Source of the DNA: Phaseolus vulgaris | Lineage: Eukaryota; Streptophyta; Magnoliopsida; Fabales; Fabaceae | Assembly (NCBI RefSeq): GCF_000499845.2 | Contig: NC_023751.2 | Coordinates: 11,261,564-11,325,563, forward strand | Reading direction: 5' to 3' | DNA length: 64,000 bases | Made by a program: the position numbers and the translations under genes | Notes under the pieces: generated by a model | The model's input: only the letters and a program-made list of their open reading frames with translations | Databases searched by the model: none | What the model was told of the DNA's origin: nothing | Shown: positions 11,700 to 25,943 of the stretch, in pieces | Position numbering within the stretch: the stretch's first letter is position 1 | Layout: every line of letters starts with the position of its first letter

Positions 11700-14600
11700 A
11701 AGGTGCATGCAGCGTGAATTATAACGGGTAACGGGGAGAGCCAAGGGTACTTCCAGGAAAGTGGGGTTTTGTATAGTTGGTGGGTGTGGGGGTCTAACTA
11801 CTGTGACTCTTGAGTTGAGTTGAGATGCGATTTGTTTTGATATCACTATCTATACTAATACTCATATACTAATACTAATACCATCTTCTCCTCAAAACCA
11901 CCTTTCTCGCTGGCACCTTTTTACCCTTTTCTCCTCTTTGAAATTTCCTCACCACCTTCATTTTACATTTCTTTATTACATTCCCACCTATTGCTTTCTC
12001 TAATCACTCATATAATATTATGCTTCCCACTCTTTTCATTATTCTATTCTGTCAACTTCCCACTTTCTAATTCATAACAGTTTGCCTCTATTTAGGCATC
12101 CTCAGGTTAGAATAAGAAACATATTCTATATTCCATTTCACACGTCTATGCTACTATTAACACTCCAAACATACTCACTATATATATATACCATTGCAAA
12201 ACCCCACCCTATCAAACAGCTGTACACACTCTTCTTCATTTTTAAATTCCTTCCATTCATTCTCCTAAGCACCTTAGTATCATACGAACTGAAAAGAAAG
12301 ATAACAAAATCATCGTCCTTTCTTACACGAGGAGGGAAATCATTAAAAATAAATGGGATCACATCTTTACCCTTCTTTCTAAAACCAGAAAGGAAAAACT
12401 AAACAAGTGTCTTCTTCTGTGTTAACCAACTCAAATGTTTTTACTTTTTGTATTCTTTTAATTACAACCACTTATTTCCTATTATTCATGCATATTTTTT
12501 TCTACTTACTTTTCATTCATTTTATTTTCTTTTACTTCCTTTTCTATATCATTAATCACTTTCTACTCCAACCTTATTACAAGACCGAGTAAAAATTATA
12601 TTTCTGTTACATTTTGTATTTCTGTCTTTGTTCACTTGAGTGCCTTAAAAAGGGGATACGGGTGGTGGGTTTGTGCAGGGAGGAGTAGGGTTTTAGGCAC
12701 AGAGTGAGGTAGAAAATAAAAGGAAAAAAAGAGGGGTTGGGGTTGAATTGAAAAGTGATTATCGTAGTGAAAAATGAAGGGGTGTGTGTGGAAACGGATG
12801 ATAGAATATTAGGTTTAAGGGTGGAAGTGGTTGTTAATTGGAGTTTGTTGGGTGCGTTTAAAACATGAGATGACAGGAAAAGTTGAGCTGTTTAGCACAC
12901 AAGAAACGTTTTGATTTATTTGAATGTAAGAAAAATGGTAGTATAGTAGAATACAAAGATTACTAAAAAAGAGAGAGCAAGTGGGGTTGAAAGGCTTTTT
13001 GACTAGTTTTTGTTTGGCTGAGGGACATAGAGATGAGATACAGCTGTAATGTAAAAGGGAAATTGATCCATACTATGAATCTCAACTCTATCTATAACCA
13101 ACCAATTATGTTGAGAGAGGAAGAAATGAGTGAAAGTGGTGTGCAGCAATGAGTGATGTTAGCTGCTGCTGCAAAACCAAAATCTTTCTTCTCATATTTT
13201 TAACCAAAATAATATTAAATAAAACACTTCAACTTCCTCCACGTAGGAAGGCCCCACTCCAGCCTGTAAGAATCTCACGTGATTCAAATTCAATCCCTTT
13301 GACTTTTTAGCCCCTCACCCCACCCTTTCCACAACACCATCACCTCTCGCACCAACTTCAATCAACCATCTCGATATAACATTTTTACTCATATTTATTT
13401 TGCTTTTCCTTATTCTCATCTCAAACCAAAAATATTATAAACCCCACATTCATTTTTAACTACTTACTTAATATTTAACGGAATCGTTAAAATTACATTT
13501 TTTATTTGTTCACATATAAGTACACCTCAAATGTTCATATTCTCTGTCACTGTTACATCAGTTTTTTTTTTTGTTTGTTAAATATTTATGTTTACGTCTT
13601 TTTTAATGCATTATCCCTACTTCTTTTGCGTTAACATTATTATGTTATTATACATTCACGTTATAATTTTATATCCTTATACGTGTAATGTGTTCTTTCT
13701 TTCATCCTTTATATACAGTGATTGAATAAAAAAAAGATACACAAACAAGTAGCATTGGTCGAGACTAATTGGTTCAACTTTTTAGGTATAAAGAACAAAA
13801 TGAGAATTATGTAAAGATCTAAAGATATTTTTAAACATTGTTTTTATATATAAGTATAGGGGAAAAAAGAACTCTGAGTAGCTTGATAACAGGTTATAAA
13901 CCTCTTAAGTATTATTATTTGAATCAAAACAAATAAAAATATTATTATAGAACCTCGTTTCATATCTGTGTTTATCATTACTTTTTTAGTTGGTAAGCTC
14001 GGACATACACCAAATTGTTATTTTTAAATTAGCATTAGCCATTTACTTCCTTTTTAATGAAGACGTACTTATGCTATGATATTATAATCTATCGCCCATT
14101 CGTAATATATTTAAAAAAATATTTTTAATAATTTCCATAATTTATAAAAAGATAAATTAGAGGTCATGACTTAAACATAATTTATATTATATATTTGTTA
14201 TGTGATATATATGCACTAAACGTAGAACATAATCATACATTATTATGTGATTATTTTATTGTCTTCCTTTTTTGTTATATCATAATGTTTAATCTTAACA
14301 AATCGATGATTTAAGAAATCTATATTTTAAAAAAAAAATTATTATTATTTATTTATATTTTTGCTATGACAAATGTTTTTAATAGATTTGATCGTAATTT
14401 GGTGAGTAGACGATTGAAAAATATAAAAAGATTTACATTAAAAAAAGTGGGAGAAATTTTTCGGTGAATAAAAAATAGAAGAAGTTGAAGTAAAGCAGGT
14501 GCTTAAGAATAGAGTTGTTTTTGGAAGAAGGAGAGGAATGAATGAAGAAGTAGTAGCCGCCCACGTGGCATAAATAAATTTGTTTTGGAGGGTTGTCATC

Positions 14601-17600
14601 CTAAACAAGGGAAGCAGTTGGGCAGTTGATAAAAACAGCTGGCACCAAACTCTAACGCACCGACTTCTTCCTGTTCCGTTACAGTCCGATTATAACTACT
14701 CATGGACCACACTAATTGTGTTTCATTTTAAATCAATAACTACCATTTCTTTTAGCTCTTTTGAAGGGAAGGTAAAAAAAAACTTCAAAGTGTGTGTATA
14801 TATTAAATATGTGTAAGTGACTTAAATACCTTGAAAATAAAAAGAAGAAAAACGTGATAACAAAAAGTCAAGATTTTTTATATTACGAAAAGTCATTTTT
14901 TTCATGCTTTTTCCGTCCAGTTTTTGGAGAGAGCTAAGATTATGACGGGACAAAAATCTTTCTTTCTCCCCTGTTGTCTATCATGCTTTGTTTGACCTTG
15001 GGAACAAATATTGAAAAAGTGAAAGAAAAAATAAAAAATAATTTTTAAATTGTATTGCGTATAAAAAGTAAAAAGAAAATACATGTAGAGTGGCGTAAAT
15101 ATCTGAAAATATATATAGTAAATAAAGGAAACTTTGGATATTTGTTTAATCTTAAACTAAAAGAGAAAAAGAGGCAATGTTTTGGAAATTGAATTGAGTT
15201 GGAGTGGTTTTATATTCTGACAAGAGCTATATTAGGCGGGTCGGGTGCGGGTCGGGTGAGATGGGAGCAGAGAATAATGTTAGGTAGGGTACATGAGGCA
15301 GTTGCAAAGTGGGGCCTGAATTAGAGCATGAATGTTTGATGCAGATTTAAATGGGCCCGGGCGTGTCCCCTTCCAACCCATTTGCCGAAGAACTGGGCCC
15401 ACTCTGTGCTAACTGCTAATTCAAATTCCAATTCTCCTCTTCTCCATTCTCCATTCTTCTATCGCGCATGCCTTCTCCTCTATTATTATTTTTCTTACGT
15501 TCTATTTATTTCTAAATAAAATATTTGTAACTTCTACACTCCCAATGGATACATTTCCTACTTTTCATTAAATATTAGGTTTATATAGTTTGCTCAGTTT
15601 ATTATTTTACAATTATGAATAATAGTGAAATATATGTATCCGCATATTTTTTTTTAATCAATTTTCATAATAATAAAAATTTAATATATATGAATCGAAA
15701 TTAAAAAAAATATATATGAATTGATTAAACAATTTTTTTTTCTTCTCCGGTTTGAGTCTCTCATTTCTTCAAGTTTTTTTTATCTTCTTCTATTGGTAGT
15801 GTTTGGGATCGGAGAGTATTTGGGATCGAAGAGTTTGATGATGTTCACATTAAGGTTAGGATTGACTTGATGGTAGATATAAAAGAATAATGATATTACT
15901 AAAAAATATAGTTGTTTGAAATAGATTGAAGAAAGTGATTGGAAATGAAAATTATTTTATTTGATATCATATATGAGATTTGGTGTTAGAAGGTGTGAGA
16001 GTATGCTCTCTCTTTCTTCTTATTATTGTCTTCAAATAAAATAATTTAAGAAAAAAGTGGAAGAATTAGTTTGGATATAAAAACTGTACATTAATATTAA
16101 TTTAAAAAATTAAAAAATAATTTTATTTTTAAATAATTCATATAAAATAACAAAATACACCATTGTACTAATTAAATTAAATAAAGATAAAGAAAAAAAC
16201 AGTTATAATAGAAAATCCAGCTTTATTTTAATCTAGGATGGTCAATTTGTTTAACATATCAACCTGCGGTTACCCAGGTTAAGTCAATTAATTTAAAATA
16301 AGGGGTATTGTAAATGAGTTTAGGATTAAGAGTTTTAAATGATTGTAAATTGTATTTCTTATATTTTTTTAAATTTTAAGTCCACTCTCATGAAATAATT
16401 CCTAATAATTTTACAAAGTAAAAACAAAAGTGTCTTAAAATCGTAAAACATGTTTTGATACGTAACATTTAAGCATATGATTGTTGCACCAAATTAAAAA
16501 CTGAGATATTAAAAGTGATATTGGACTGGAGAAACTAAAACCAATGTCATAAAAAAGTTGAGAGATAAAGATTTATTAAATAAGTGCTGAAGGTCTATAA
16601 CCAATCAAATATGAATAATCTTAGTTCTTTCCTTTATTCTCCACTTCAATCAAATAATAATTTTATGCTTTTTTTTTTCCTTTTTTTCTTCTTTTCTATA
16701 CGAGCATAATGTAGTGCTTATCATGAATTGTTAACAATTGTTTTTGTTTTCTTCCTTTCTTTTCACACGTGACATGTGATATGTTTCAACATGAGGTTTT
16801 ATTCACACGAATGCTAAAATTTTACATTAAATTTATGAGAATTTAGATATTTGAAAAAAATAAGAAAACGAGTAAGTTATGTTTGAGTGGCATATCTTTA
16901 TTATTCATAAGTCATCAACATTAAACACGAATAAAGACGACTCTAGTTATAAAAAATTAATTGAAAAAATTATGTTCACAGAAATGGAAATTGATTTAAT
17001 TTAATCAGTAATATAAATTATATTTTTTACAAAGTTGAAGTTATAATATGTATTACTACTTCAATGTAAAAATACGTCTGGCAGAAATGTAACAACTTTT
17101 ATGAAATATGTTTACCGTAAAGTTAGTATATCTTATCATGAATTCAATTAAATTTTGTTAGAATTATTTGTTTGTATAAATTAAAAATTTATGATTTAAA
17201 AAATATATATATGTAGAAAGTTATGAATATTGTTTACTTATTTTAAAAAAATAATATTATAATATATAAGTTGTAAAAAAATAGTCTTTATTATATTATA
17301 ATGTATAAGTTGTGATAAAATAGTGTATAGTAATGTAAAAAAAATATATTATTTTCATAAAAACATAGAAAAATAATTTATGATAAATTAGGTAATAATA
17401 ATTTTCAATTATTTACCATTTTTTTAATAAACTATTTGATTTATGTAAATAACTATTTCTATTATGTTTGATAAATAATTGAACATAATTATTACATAAT
17501 TTATCACAGATTATTTTTCTTAGTTTTTATGAAATTAATATATTTTTCCACATTATTACTAACTATTTTCTCATTACTTATATATTATAATAAACAATTT

Positions 17601-18470
17601 TTAACCTAAGTTAAAAAATTTGTTGTTAAATCATTCATCATTATTTTACACAGTTTTTTGTAAACCATAATTTTTCAATTTATGTAATTAAAATAAATCT
17701 CAACAAAAATTTAACTCAAATCGTGATTTTCAATTTTTTAATAAGAAAATTCTATCAGATTAAACCAAATTAAAGTCATGCTTAATGAAAGAGTTCTTCA
17801 ATTTATCTCTAAAAGTTGTTGTGTTCCATTATAACAACTTTTGAAGAATAAAATTGTTGTAGTCGTACTAAATTACCTATTTTTATAATTTTTGCAAATC
17901 TATCTATTCTTATAAATTTGGTACTGCATCATTTATCATTTATGTAAAATAAAATTTCAACCTTAAGTCTTATAATATATAATTGGTATGACAACTCATC
18001 ACATGATTAATTTTTAATTTTCGAATTTCGCGATTTAGTGTCTTTCTACACTTAAAAGTAGCTTAATGTATTATGAAACGAGGTTAGTCATAAATCACCA
18101 TTCATAAATAATGTGATAATTTTGTTGATGAAGATTATGAAATAAATAGTCCAAATTACTTCAATTTTTCGGGGTGAAATTTCAGAGTACCTAGTATAAA
18201 CTTTTATCCCATAACTCATGTAATACCTTTTTAAATAAAAGATTATATGCATATCAAAGATATCAAAGTGAATAATATTTTAAACACAATGATTGACGAG
18301 TTTTCCTAGTAGAGGTCAACACCTTTTCACTTATAAACCAACTTGAAGTGTCTTAAATAAATAAAGATGTTATGTTTAACTAATTATATCTGTAAATATT
18401 CTGTCAAACATTTTAGAATTCCCAATTATTAATAAATAAAAGGTATAAACTAGATAGATGAGAGGTTTTT
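11700..18470. other. Long intergenic region upstream of the MYB gene
   Basis: No coding region is supported. The first part (11880-12600) is pyrimidine-rich on the plus strand. Around 13240-13330 lie a CACGTG G-box core ('tctcacgtgatt') and a TTGAC W-box core, with another ACGTG core at 14562. These could be distal regulatory sites, but single cores occur by chance. 15230-15260 contains 'ggtcgggtgcgggtcgggt'. 17200-17560 contains inverted 'aatataataattt/ataattattac' type sequence, perhaps an AT-rich small transposon. Confidence 0.4.
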
Positions 18471-18479
18471 TTACCATAT

Positions 18480-18905
18480 TAGGTTAAAATTAACACTGAT
18501 GAGACTATTAGAGGTATCCTGATCTTACTACTTGTGAAGGTATTTTTCCGTGGGAGTATAGGATAATCTATTTGTGTTTTCTCTATGTTTCTTGAATTTC
18601 AAACTACTATAATTGTTGAGTTTTATGGAGTTATATATGTTATGAAGGAAGCTCAAAAGATGAGATTTACTAATGTTTAGCTTAAATGTGATCCTGCCTT
18701 GGTTTGTGTTGTGTTTACTGCTAGACCAATGTTCAGTGGATGTTTCGTAATCGATGAAATATTTGTCTTAATTACTGTGGAAAAATCATGTTCAGTGTTA
18801 CTCATATTTTTTATGAAGGAAATGTGTATGATGATAAGTTGGCTAATTTATGATACATTCATAGATAATATACTTCCATTTAGTCTGTTCTTAAAATTCT
18901 TTATG
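18480..18905 (+). pseudogene. Decayed non-LTR retrotransposon RNase H-like (RVT_3) segment
   Basis: Conceptual translation in shifting frames gives a recognisable plant RNase H-like domain. 'VKINTDE' near the start matches the catalytic Asp strand. 'GVIYVMKEAQKMRFTNV' precedes a stop at the usual Trp, then 'LKCDPALVCVVFTA' supplies the second Asp strand. 'NYCGKIMFSVTHIF' and 'EGNVYDDKLANL' supply the C-terminal His/Asp region. Stops and at least one frameshift interrupt it. Such domains end plant LINE-type ORF2 proteins and related non-LTR relics. No reverse transcriptase domain is seen next to it. It is dead. Confidence 0.7.
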
Positions 18906-18959
18906 AATAAGTATAGTTTACATATGTATCGTTTTTGTTAACATATGAGTTTTATTCTA

Positions 18960-20200
18960 GTCTCCCCATATATTTTGTATTTTTGTTCTTTTTTTAATAA
19001 GTTTTTTTTTTCATGGGATGACAAATGATTATTGATACTTGAGATGTTAGCCTAATTGAGATGTCAAATAGTCTAACTGAGATGTCAAATTGAATAGTGA
19101 TGTCAAACATAGAAAGTTTTTATTAAAAAAAATAGATAAAGATAAAACATAAAAATATATATGAAATTACTTTTATAAAGTTAATTAGTGGTTGAAATAT
19201 ATTTAACGTAACATTATAAATTAGCTAAACAATTGATTTTTTTTAACTAGATTAAGATGTAAATCACACCGACTAAAAATAATATCACATAATAATATAT
19301 AGTTGATTTTGTGAAATTTAATTAAAGATAAATTCACTTATTATTGAGATAGTATTAAAATCTATTTTAATCTGTTGCTAGTTACATTAAATTAAAACAA
19401 ATATTTTACCGATGATATTTGATTTGAAAAACTAAAAGTAGGTAATTTTTTTTTTTTTTCAAATGTGGGTTTGCTAAAAAAGTGTTTGTTTGGATTATAG
19501 ATTTGTTAAGATAAATTTGGTATATTACGAAGTTCGCAGGTAGTGGATTTTACGAATAAACAATTTTTACATGTTCAATTCTAATGCTAGTAACAGAAAT
19601 TTAATCTTTTATTTTAAACACTTTGCTTTCCATATACACATATTTTATACATTTCACAGTTTCATTTTTCCACCTTACAATTTTTCTATTTGATTAATTT
19701 TCAAATATGTTTAATTTATATTTTAATTTTTTATATTTATCTATTATTTTTTCTTAAATAAATTTATTATGACGAAAGCTAATATCACAAGTTATTTACA
19801 TGAGAATATTTTTCCAAATACATAGAAAAATACATAATGAGAAGTTGTCAAATTGGACTAAGCCTTAAAGTCCTAGGCTGATGATTAGTGTCGCAGTCTC
19901 ATGAGAATAAAAATGAAGTGATATTGAGTTCATTATAAAACAATAATATTGATAAAGAATACAATCAAATATCATAGAAGTAATTGTTATATTTCATTGT
20001 ACTTTCAAATTCAGTATTTTGTGCAAAAATATTTTACCAATTCTTTATACACACTTCTTGCTTTGGTGTAAAAAATAAATGTTATCAAAAGAATAACAAG
20101 GCCCACTTGGACCCAATTTCAAACCTATTAAGTTTTGGCCTTACTAGTATTATGGGCTTTAAATATTGTCCTTGGGGTATTTCTACCTCTATCACTACAT
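18960..20200. other. AT-rich intergenic region
   Basis: No gene supported. 'gagatgtcaaat' and near copies repeat at 19043-19100. No other structure seen. Confidence 0.5.
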
Positions 20201-20228
20201 TTTTCTTCCTGCACTCCTACACTCTTCA

Positions 20229-20597
20229 AAGGCAAATGATCCCTGCACCCAACACTTTTTAACCTGCACCGAACATAATTTTAAAAATTCCAAAAATACC
20301 CTTTATTCCAGAAATAAAAATTCGGAAGTGAAAATAATGCATTCCGGAAAAATAAATCCGAAAGAGATTTTTGTGTTTTGAATATAAAAATCCAGAAAAA
20401 AAAATAAAATTCCATCCAGATAAAAAAATCCAGAACTGAAAATAATACATTCCAGAAAAAATTATCCGGAAGAGATTATTGTGTTCCGGAACAGAGGGTC
20501 TGAAATGTAATTTTATATGTACCTCATTTTTTAAGGGTATTTTCGGGTTTTCCCCTGTGATTGGGTGCAGTGATATGGTGCAGGAAGCAATTGTCCA
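20229..20597. mobile_element. Small non-autonomous element with CTGCACC ends, copy 1
   Basis: The left end has 'ggcaaatgatccctgcaccc'. The right end, reverse-complemented, has 'ggacaattgcttcctgcacc', so the ends are imperfect inverted repeats. The interior carries repeated 'ttccggaa/tccagaa' words and AT-rich sequence with no coding potential. The open frame at 20259-20606 (-) is read through these repeats. It lies about 50 bases from a second copy. The superfamily is not determined; a clear target duplication was not found. Confidence 0.6.
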
Positions 20598-20647
20598 AAA
20601 TTTCAAGATAAGCCCAAATATTGCATTTGGTAGAACATTAATTTAAA

Positions 20648-21098
20648 GGCAAATTCTTCCTGCACCATATCAATTTTAACCTTTATCAATTTTTTAAATT
20701 TTTAAAACTATCCTTCAGCACCATATCAATATTTTAAATTTCCAAAACTACCCTCCTGTACCATATCAATTTTAGTCTCCACCATATCAATTTTTTAAAT
20801 TTTCAAAACTACCCTTATTCCAAATTGAAAAATCTAAAATAATAATTATAATTGAGAAATAAAAAAATACATGCTGGAAAAAAAACATAAAACTAAAAAT
20901 ACATTCTGGATAAAAAATTTCAGAATTCAAAAATATGTTCCGAAAATTGAAATCCAAAATATTTCAGATAAAAATTTCAAAAATAATTTTTCCATTTTTG
21001 TGTAAGGTTATTTTCGTCATTTAAGAGAGATATTTTTATCATTTTCTAGAGCTGATTGGGTGCATGCTGAAATTGATATGGTGGAGGGAGAAATTGCC
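20648..21098. mobile_element. Small non-autonomous element with CTGCACC ends, copy 2
   Basis: The left end is 'ggcaaattcttcctgcacca' followed by 'tatcaattttaacc'. The reverse complement of the right end is 'ggcaatttctccctccacca' followed by 'tatcaatttcagc'. This gives inverted ends of about 33 bases with a few mismatches. 'accatatcaattt' is also repeated three times within the left part. The element is 451 bases and non-coding. Confidence 0.75.
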
Positions 21099-21539
21099 TT
21101 TCTTTGTGTGCATGATTTAACGGGCTTTTGGTTTCGGCATCAATAAATTTGAACTATGTCCTCATTTTTAACATAAAATGATAAATATATTTTCTGTGAG
21201 GTTGCAAATAAAAATGTATTCAAATTTGGTATTCTGAATATATTTCTACATTTGGGTTTACATAACATTTTTCTGGATTAGGTATTCTAGAACAGATTTT
21301 TGGACTTTTTGAAATATGTTTTTAGATTTTTTTTGTTTAGAATATATTTATAGATTTTGTTTTCCAATTTTTTTTTATGGAATGTATTATTTATATTTCA
21401 AATTTGTATTTTTAAAATGAAATTTTGATTTTCCAATTTTATTTTGGAATAATTTCATTTCTGCAACACACAAAATCTGTTACAGATTTTTTTTTTAAAT
21501 ATATTTTTCAATAGATTTTCAATTCTATAATGAAGGAAA

Positions 21540-21605
21540 ATTCTAAAATTTAAAAAGCTAATTGGGTGCAGATTATAATAGATTGGGTGCATGAAGCAAA
21601 AGTGG
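21540..21605. repeat. Right-end fragment of the CTGCACC element family
   Basis: 'aattgggtgcag' and 'gattgggtgcatgaagcaaa' repeat the right-end pattern of the two preceding elements. The sequence from about 21180 contains 'ttctgga/ttttggat' words of the same family and may be the rest of a third, more diverged copy. Confidence 0.5.
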
Positions 21606-22710
21606 ATTTGACGCTGTTAAATGGGCCTAATAGAGGAATATGTCCAGTAATACAATAGATGATTATTTATCCTCTCAAATATCTTGCTCTATTATTTGTC
21701 CCAAAGCTGAAATTAAATTGTTAAAATAACATATTTTCTCACAGTTAATCTTAATGTAACCTTACTCATGTTTATTGGAGGGAAATGAAATGAAAAGAAA
21801 AGCAAATGAAATGTTATCTGTCTCATGTTTAAATTATTGTCATTATATTAAAGATTATTATCAGAGTATTCATAGGGATATTGACCTCGGATTAATTTTA
21901 TAATATATTTATATTAAGAAGTCTTCTTAATAATTACATTTGTTTGGGATTTCAAAATTTTAATTAAACGTCCTCTTTAATAATGTAATGCACTCAACAA
22001 TCACGTATTCTTGGTATACCTAAGTTGTGTTAGGTATAATTTGAAATTACGAAGCATAGCACTAATGTGAGAGGTGTTTCTTATGAATTAAACTCATCAC
22101 GTGAACATGAAATGAAAGAAAATATCTCATAATGGTTTCAAATGGAGTGAAAATAATTAGTTTTCATAACATATCATACTTAATTTGAATTCGTATTGAG
22201 AAAAGTGTCTACATGTAGTGTTTTAATAATATATTTGTTATTTTTTTCTTATACCCCTACTCCTTATATTAAATAATTATAAATGCATTTATTTATTCTG
22301 TTACATGGAGAGAACTGGGTAAAATTGAAAAACTATATAACTGTTTGATAAGAATAAAAAAAATGTTTATTTTTCTTGATTCTTTCAACATCACCTTAAA
22401 GATGTAAAAAACAGTGAACAGAATCTTATATTAATACTTCAAAAATTATTTAATAAAAAATGTTTCTTTATATTTATCATTTTAAAAAATTTAAGATACC
22501 TTTTTCCAATTATAGTCTTATTTTAATTGATATGGAGAAAGAAAAATTAACTATGATAACATACAGAAAAATATAATAACATATAAATGTACGTTAAAAT
22601 AAAAAACCAAAAAATATAATAAATAAATCACTTTAAATTGCATTAAAAATAGAAAAAAAATCTTAAATTACTATTATAAAGAAATAGAGAGAATATTGAA
22701 TTAGACCTTC

Positions 22711-22713
<3 letters not shown>

Positions 22714-22768
<55 letters not shown>
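22714..22768. repeat. (TA)n microsatellite
   Basis: A pure TA run of about 55 bases. Confidence 0.95.
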
Positions 22769-23266
22769 TGTTACCACTTCAATTGTATTCAAGTGTGGAT
22801 CTGGATATTTTAAAATCTTTGATGGATTATTTTTGTGACAAAATATTTCATCCAGTAATTTGATGAGGTTAAAATGTTTTGATAGATTAATTTGACAATC
22901 AAGATAGTAGAATAATATAGTGCTTTTTTTAAGGAGAAGATAAGAAAGAGCAAGAAAAAAAACTGATGCAGTGGAGCAGGTGAACTTTCTAATTTGTGAG
23001 GAGCCTTTTTCAGTTGGAATTCTGCACACAAATTTTATTATTTACAATTTTTGAGTTAGTTTTAAAGCAATAAATGTTAGTTAACTATTTCTTAATATAT
23101 TTTTTACTATTGGATAGTTTATATAAAATCTATGAAATAGAGAGTATAACGTCCTTTTTTTCAACAGCTTTTTTGCTTAAATTTAAAACTTTTTTCTAAC
23201 TCTTTTAATGAATATATTTTAGTTGAAAGACCGTTAATTTAGCTTACATAATGAATATTTTTAGAA

Positions 23267-23267
<1 letters not shown>

Positions 23268-23300
<33 letters not shown>
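23268..23300. repeat. (TA)n microsatellite
   Basis: A pure TA run of about 33 bases. Confidence 0.9.
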
Positions 23301-23302
<2 letters not shown>

Positions 23303-25943
23303 TAAAAAATAAATAATATGAAATAATTATCTTGTCATAATTATATATCCACCAACTTTTGGAAAACAAATTTAAGAGTTTGAGAGTGACCCAGATAAAA
23401 TAACGGACTCGTGCTATACGCGTATTAATTATTCACGTTTTCTGAAGATTTTTTTTTCCAGAAATTTATTTAATTTTAAATAAATTTAGAATGTAATTAA
23501 AGGAAAATTCCATGAAACTTAAAACAAAAGCAGAAACATATTTCAAGTATGATGAGACATGAATAGATATATAAGAGATATAGAAGAATACGCAAAAATT
23601 AAAATAGAAATCAGATTCCAAACTATGAAATTACAGACAAAAATGTGAGTGAAAAGTATATATAGATTTGATTAGATAAAAGGTAATAAAGTTCATTCAG
23701 AAGATAGTAAGCAAGACAAAAATATATGTATATCAAATGAATAAAAAATGTACTAAAATTATAATGGAATATACAAATGTAAGTATATATATTTCATAAA
23801 TCTTCATATACACTTTTTATTTTATAGTTCTTCATGCACACTTTTATTAAAAAAAAAAATATTTGTAAGGTGACAATTGATCTATATAACAAGACTTGTT
23901 TATATTTACAAATATAATTATATGTTACTATTGTAATTATAAATGGATTTTCGGCTGATCTTGTCACAGATAACTTAGCAAGATAAAACAATAACTTGTT
24001 TTTTAATATTGATACATCTAACAAATTTGCAATCAGAAATTTTCGATTAAATGGCTAAGAAACCTTAAAAGATCTTATTTTAATGTACGTAGTAACAATC
24101 CTTAGTGTTTTTTTTTTTTATCTAAAAACAACGTTTATAATTTTGTACATTTCTTAATGAAACAAGATTTATTCAGGAATTAGTAAATTAAAATCCTGAA
24201 TTCCATTTTTTAGAGAAAAAAAAAAACAAAAACAAGAAGAAGAAGAGTGTCTTTGCTATAATTTTTCTTTCCGTATAACACCTTACTCCTCATCCAAACA
24301 AACTCTGCTTCTCTTTTGTCTATACCGTGAGATTGTTGGATTCAGAGTAAACATCAAATACCTCATACCTACCTTTGTCCCCATCAATAATGACTATGTT
24401 GAGTTGTAAGATAATGACATCATTATACATATTTCAAATTTCAACTTAAATCACAACTATCACCCTAATAACAAGAAACTTCGATAATTTGTACCAATCT
24501 TATGTTAAACAAAATGCTATGTCACCTATGTTTTCATGTAAGTACTCAGTGTGTCTCCTATCTAATCCTAGGGTACAACATGTGTTCAATAAATCAAAAG
24601 GAAAATATAATCATTTTTTTTTATCAAGCATTTACCTTTAATTTATGTTTCATCTTGATTTTACCTTTTATTTAATTCGATTTAATATTCTGTTAAGCTA
24701 TTATTTTTAATGATACAGAAGAAAATAATATACAGAAATGCAGTTTAACAAAAAAAAAACATCAAATTAAAACAGTTTTTAAAATTAAATAAAAAGTAAA
24801 GAGAATAAAGTAAGATTAAAAGTCTTTAATTATATATTATTTTGGCCTCTAAGTACGCTGGCAAGAGGACAGGCTGCTGCTGACAGATATCTAAGTTAGC
24901 TACGGTCAGTCATGACCTACAAATCTTATAAAATCTATATTATTAAAGAAACTTTTTTAACACACATTTAAAGTAATTTTTTTAGTTTTGAAAAAATAGC
25001 TACTACTATTTCAGAAATCATCAAGTGTTTTTTAACAATCATAGCGTAAAAGTCTTGGAAGAAAAAATAATCGTAACATTAAAAAAGAAGAAAATTTACA
25101 ACCGTAAAAACAAAATAACATATGAGTTATAAACTTGAAATAAGTATAAAATATAAAAAGAAATTTATTAGGTAAAGTGATTTAGTTTTTATAGATCATG
25201 TGCTTAGCAAAAAATAATATTGAATAAAATAGTTGGCTCAGCAGCTCTTAGATTCTCTGAAACTATATGAATAAACTATAGCATATTTATTACTGGATAA
25301 CTTTTATTAAGTAAGAGGCAAATTGCACAAAATTTGATATGGAAAACGAAAGGCATAATAAAGGCATAAAAGTGGCCAAAAGTAAAAGTGTTAAAAAATA
25401 ACTGCACGTGTATATTTATTACTTACTATATTGTTCTTGTGACTTGTCATACATTAAATTTTTCTGAAAATGTTCAGCAGAAACTCACTTTTCTTATTAA
25501 CGTCCCAGCCAAAAGCTACCTAATTTTTTGTTTACAGTAGAAACTCTTTTATTTTGGCCGCCAAATCCTTCAAAGCTCGATTAAACTAGTAAAGGACAAA
25601 GGGCAAAGTGAAGAAAGACATTTAGAGAAGAAACAAATAAAACAAGTGATCCGAAATCTGTGATTAAGCAGTGGTATTCATGGTTTATTTCCTTTTGAGA
25701 AGAATTGAGGGAAGAAAAAAAGTTGTATGGTTTGTGGGGGAGTGGAAGCTAAACCTAGTTGAGAATCATAACTGGAATCATGAGAAAAAGAAGAAGGCAT
25801 CTTATGTTGATGAATTGAATGACAGTTTTTGAAAAAGCTTGAGCTTACAGGGTTACAGTAACAATGATAGAATAGAGGGTAAGGTAGATAAAGATATGAT
25901 GGTGGTATATATACGAATATGATAATAATTGATTTGAGGAAAT

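Larger units (their letters stand above)
21610..25900. other. AT-rich intergenic region
   Basis: No gene supported. It holds TA microsatellites at about 22714-22768 and 23268-23300. Open frames at 22709-23029 (-) and 23794-24024 (-) are AT-rich, the first running into the TA repeat. The last 250 bases are probably the 3' UTR and downstream region of the MIZU-KUSSEI-like gene. Confidence 0.5.

Noticed and set aside
11100..11846. 248-codon open frame overlapping the MYB gene in another minus-strand frame, plus plus-strand frames at 10906-11592
   Set aside because: They are low-complexity Pro/Ser/Thr or Gly/Arg translations caused by the GC-rich MYB coding sequence. The MYB frame has clear domain structure and they have none.
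20259..20606. 115-codon minus-strand frame with repeated 'FRI(I/Y)FSGM' motifs
   Set aside because: The peptide repeats simply translate the TTCCGGAA words of the small transposon.
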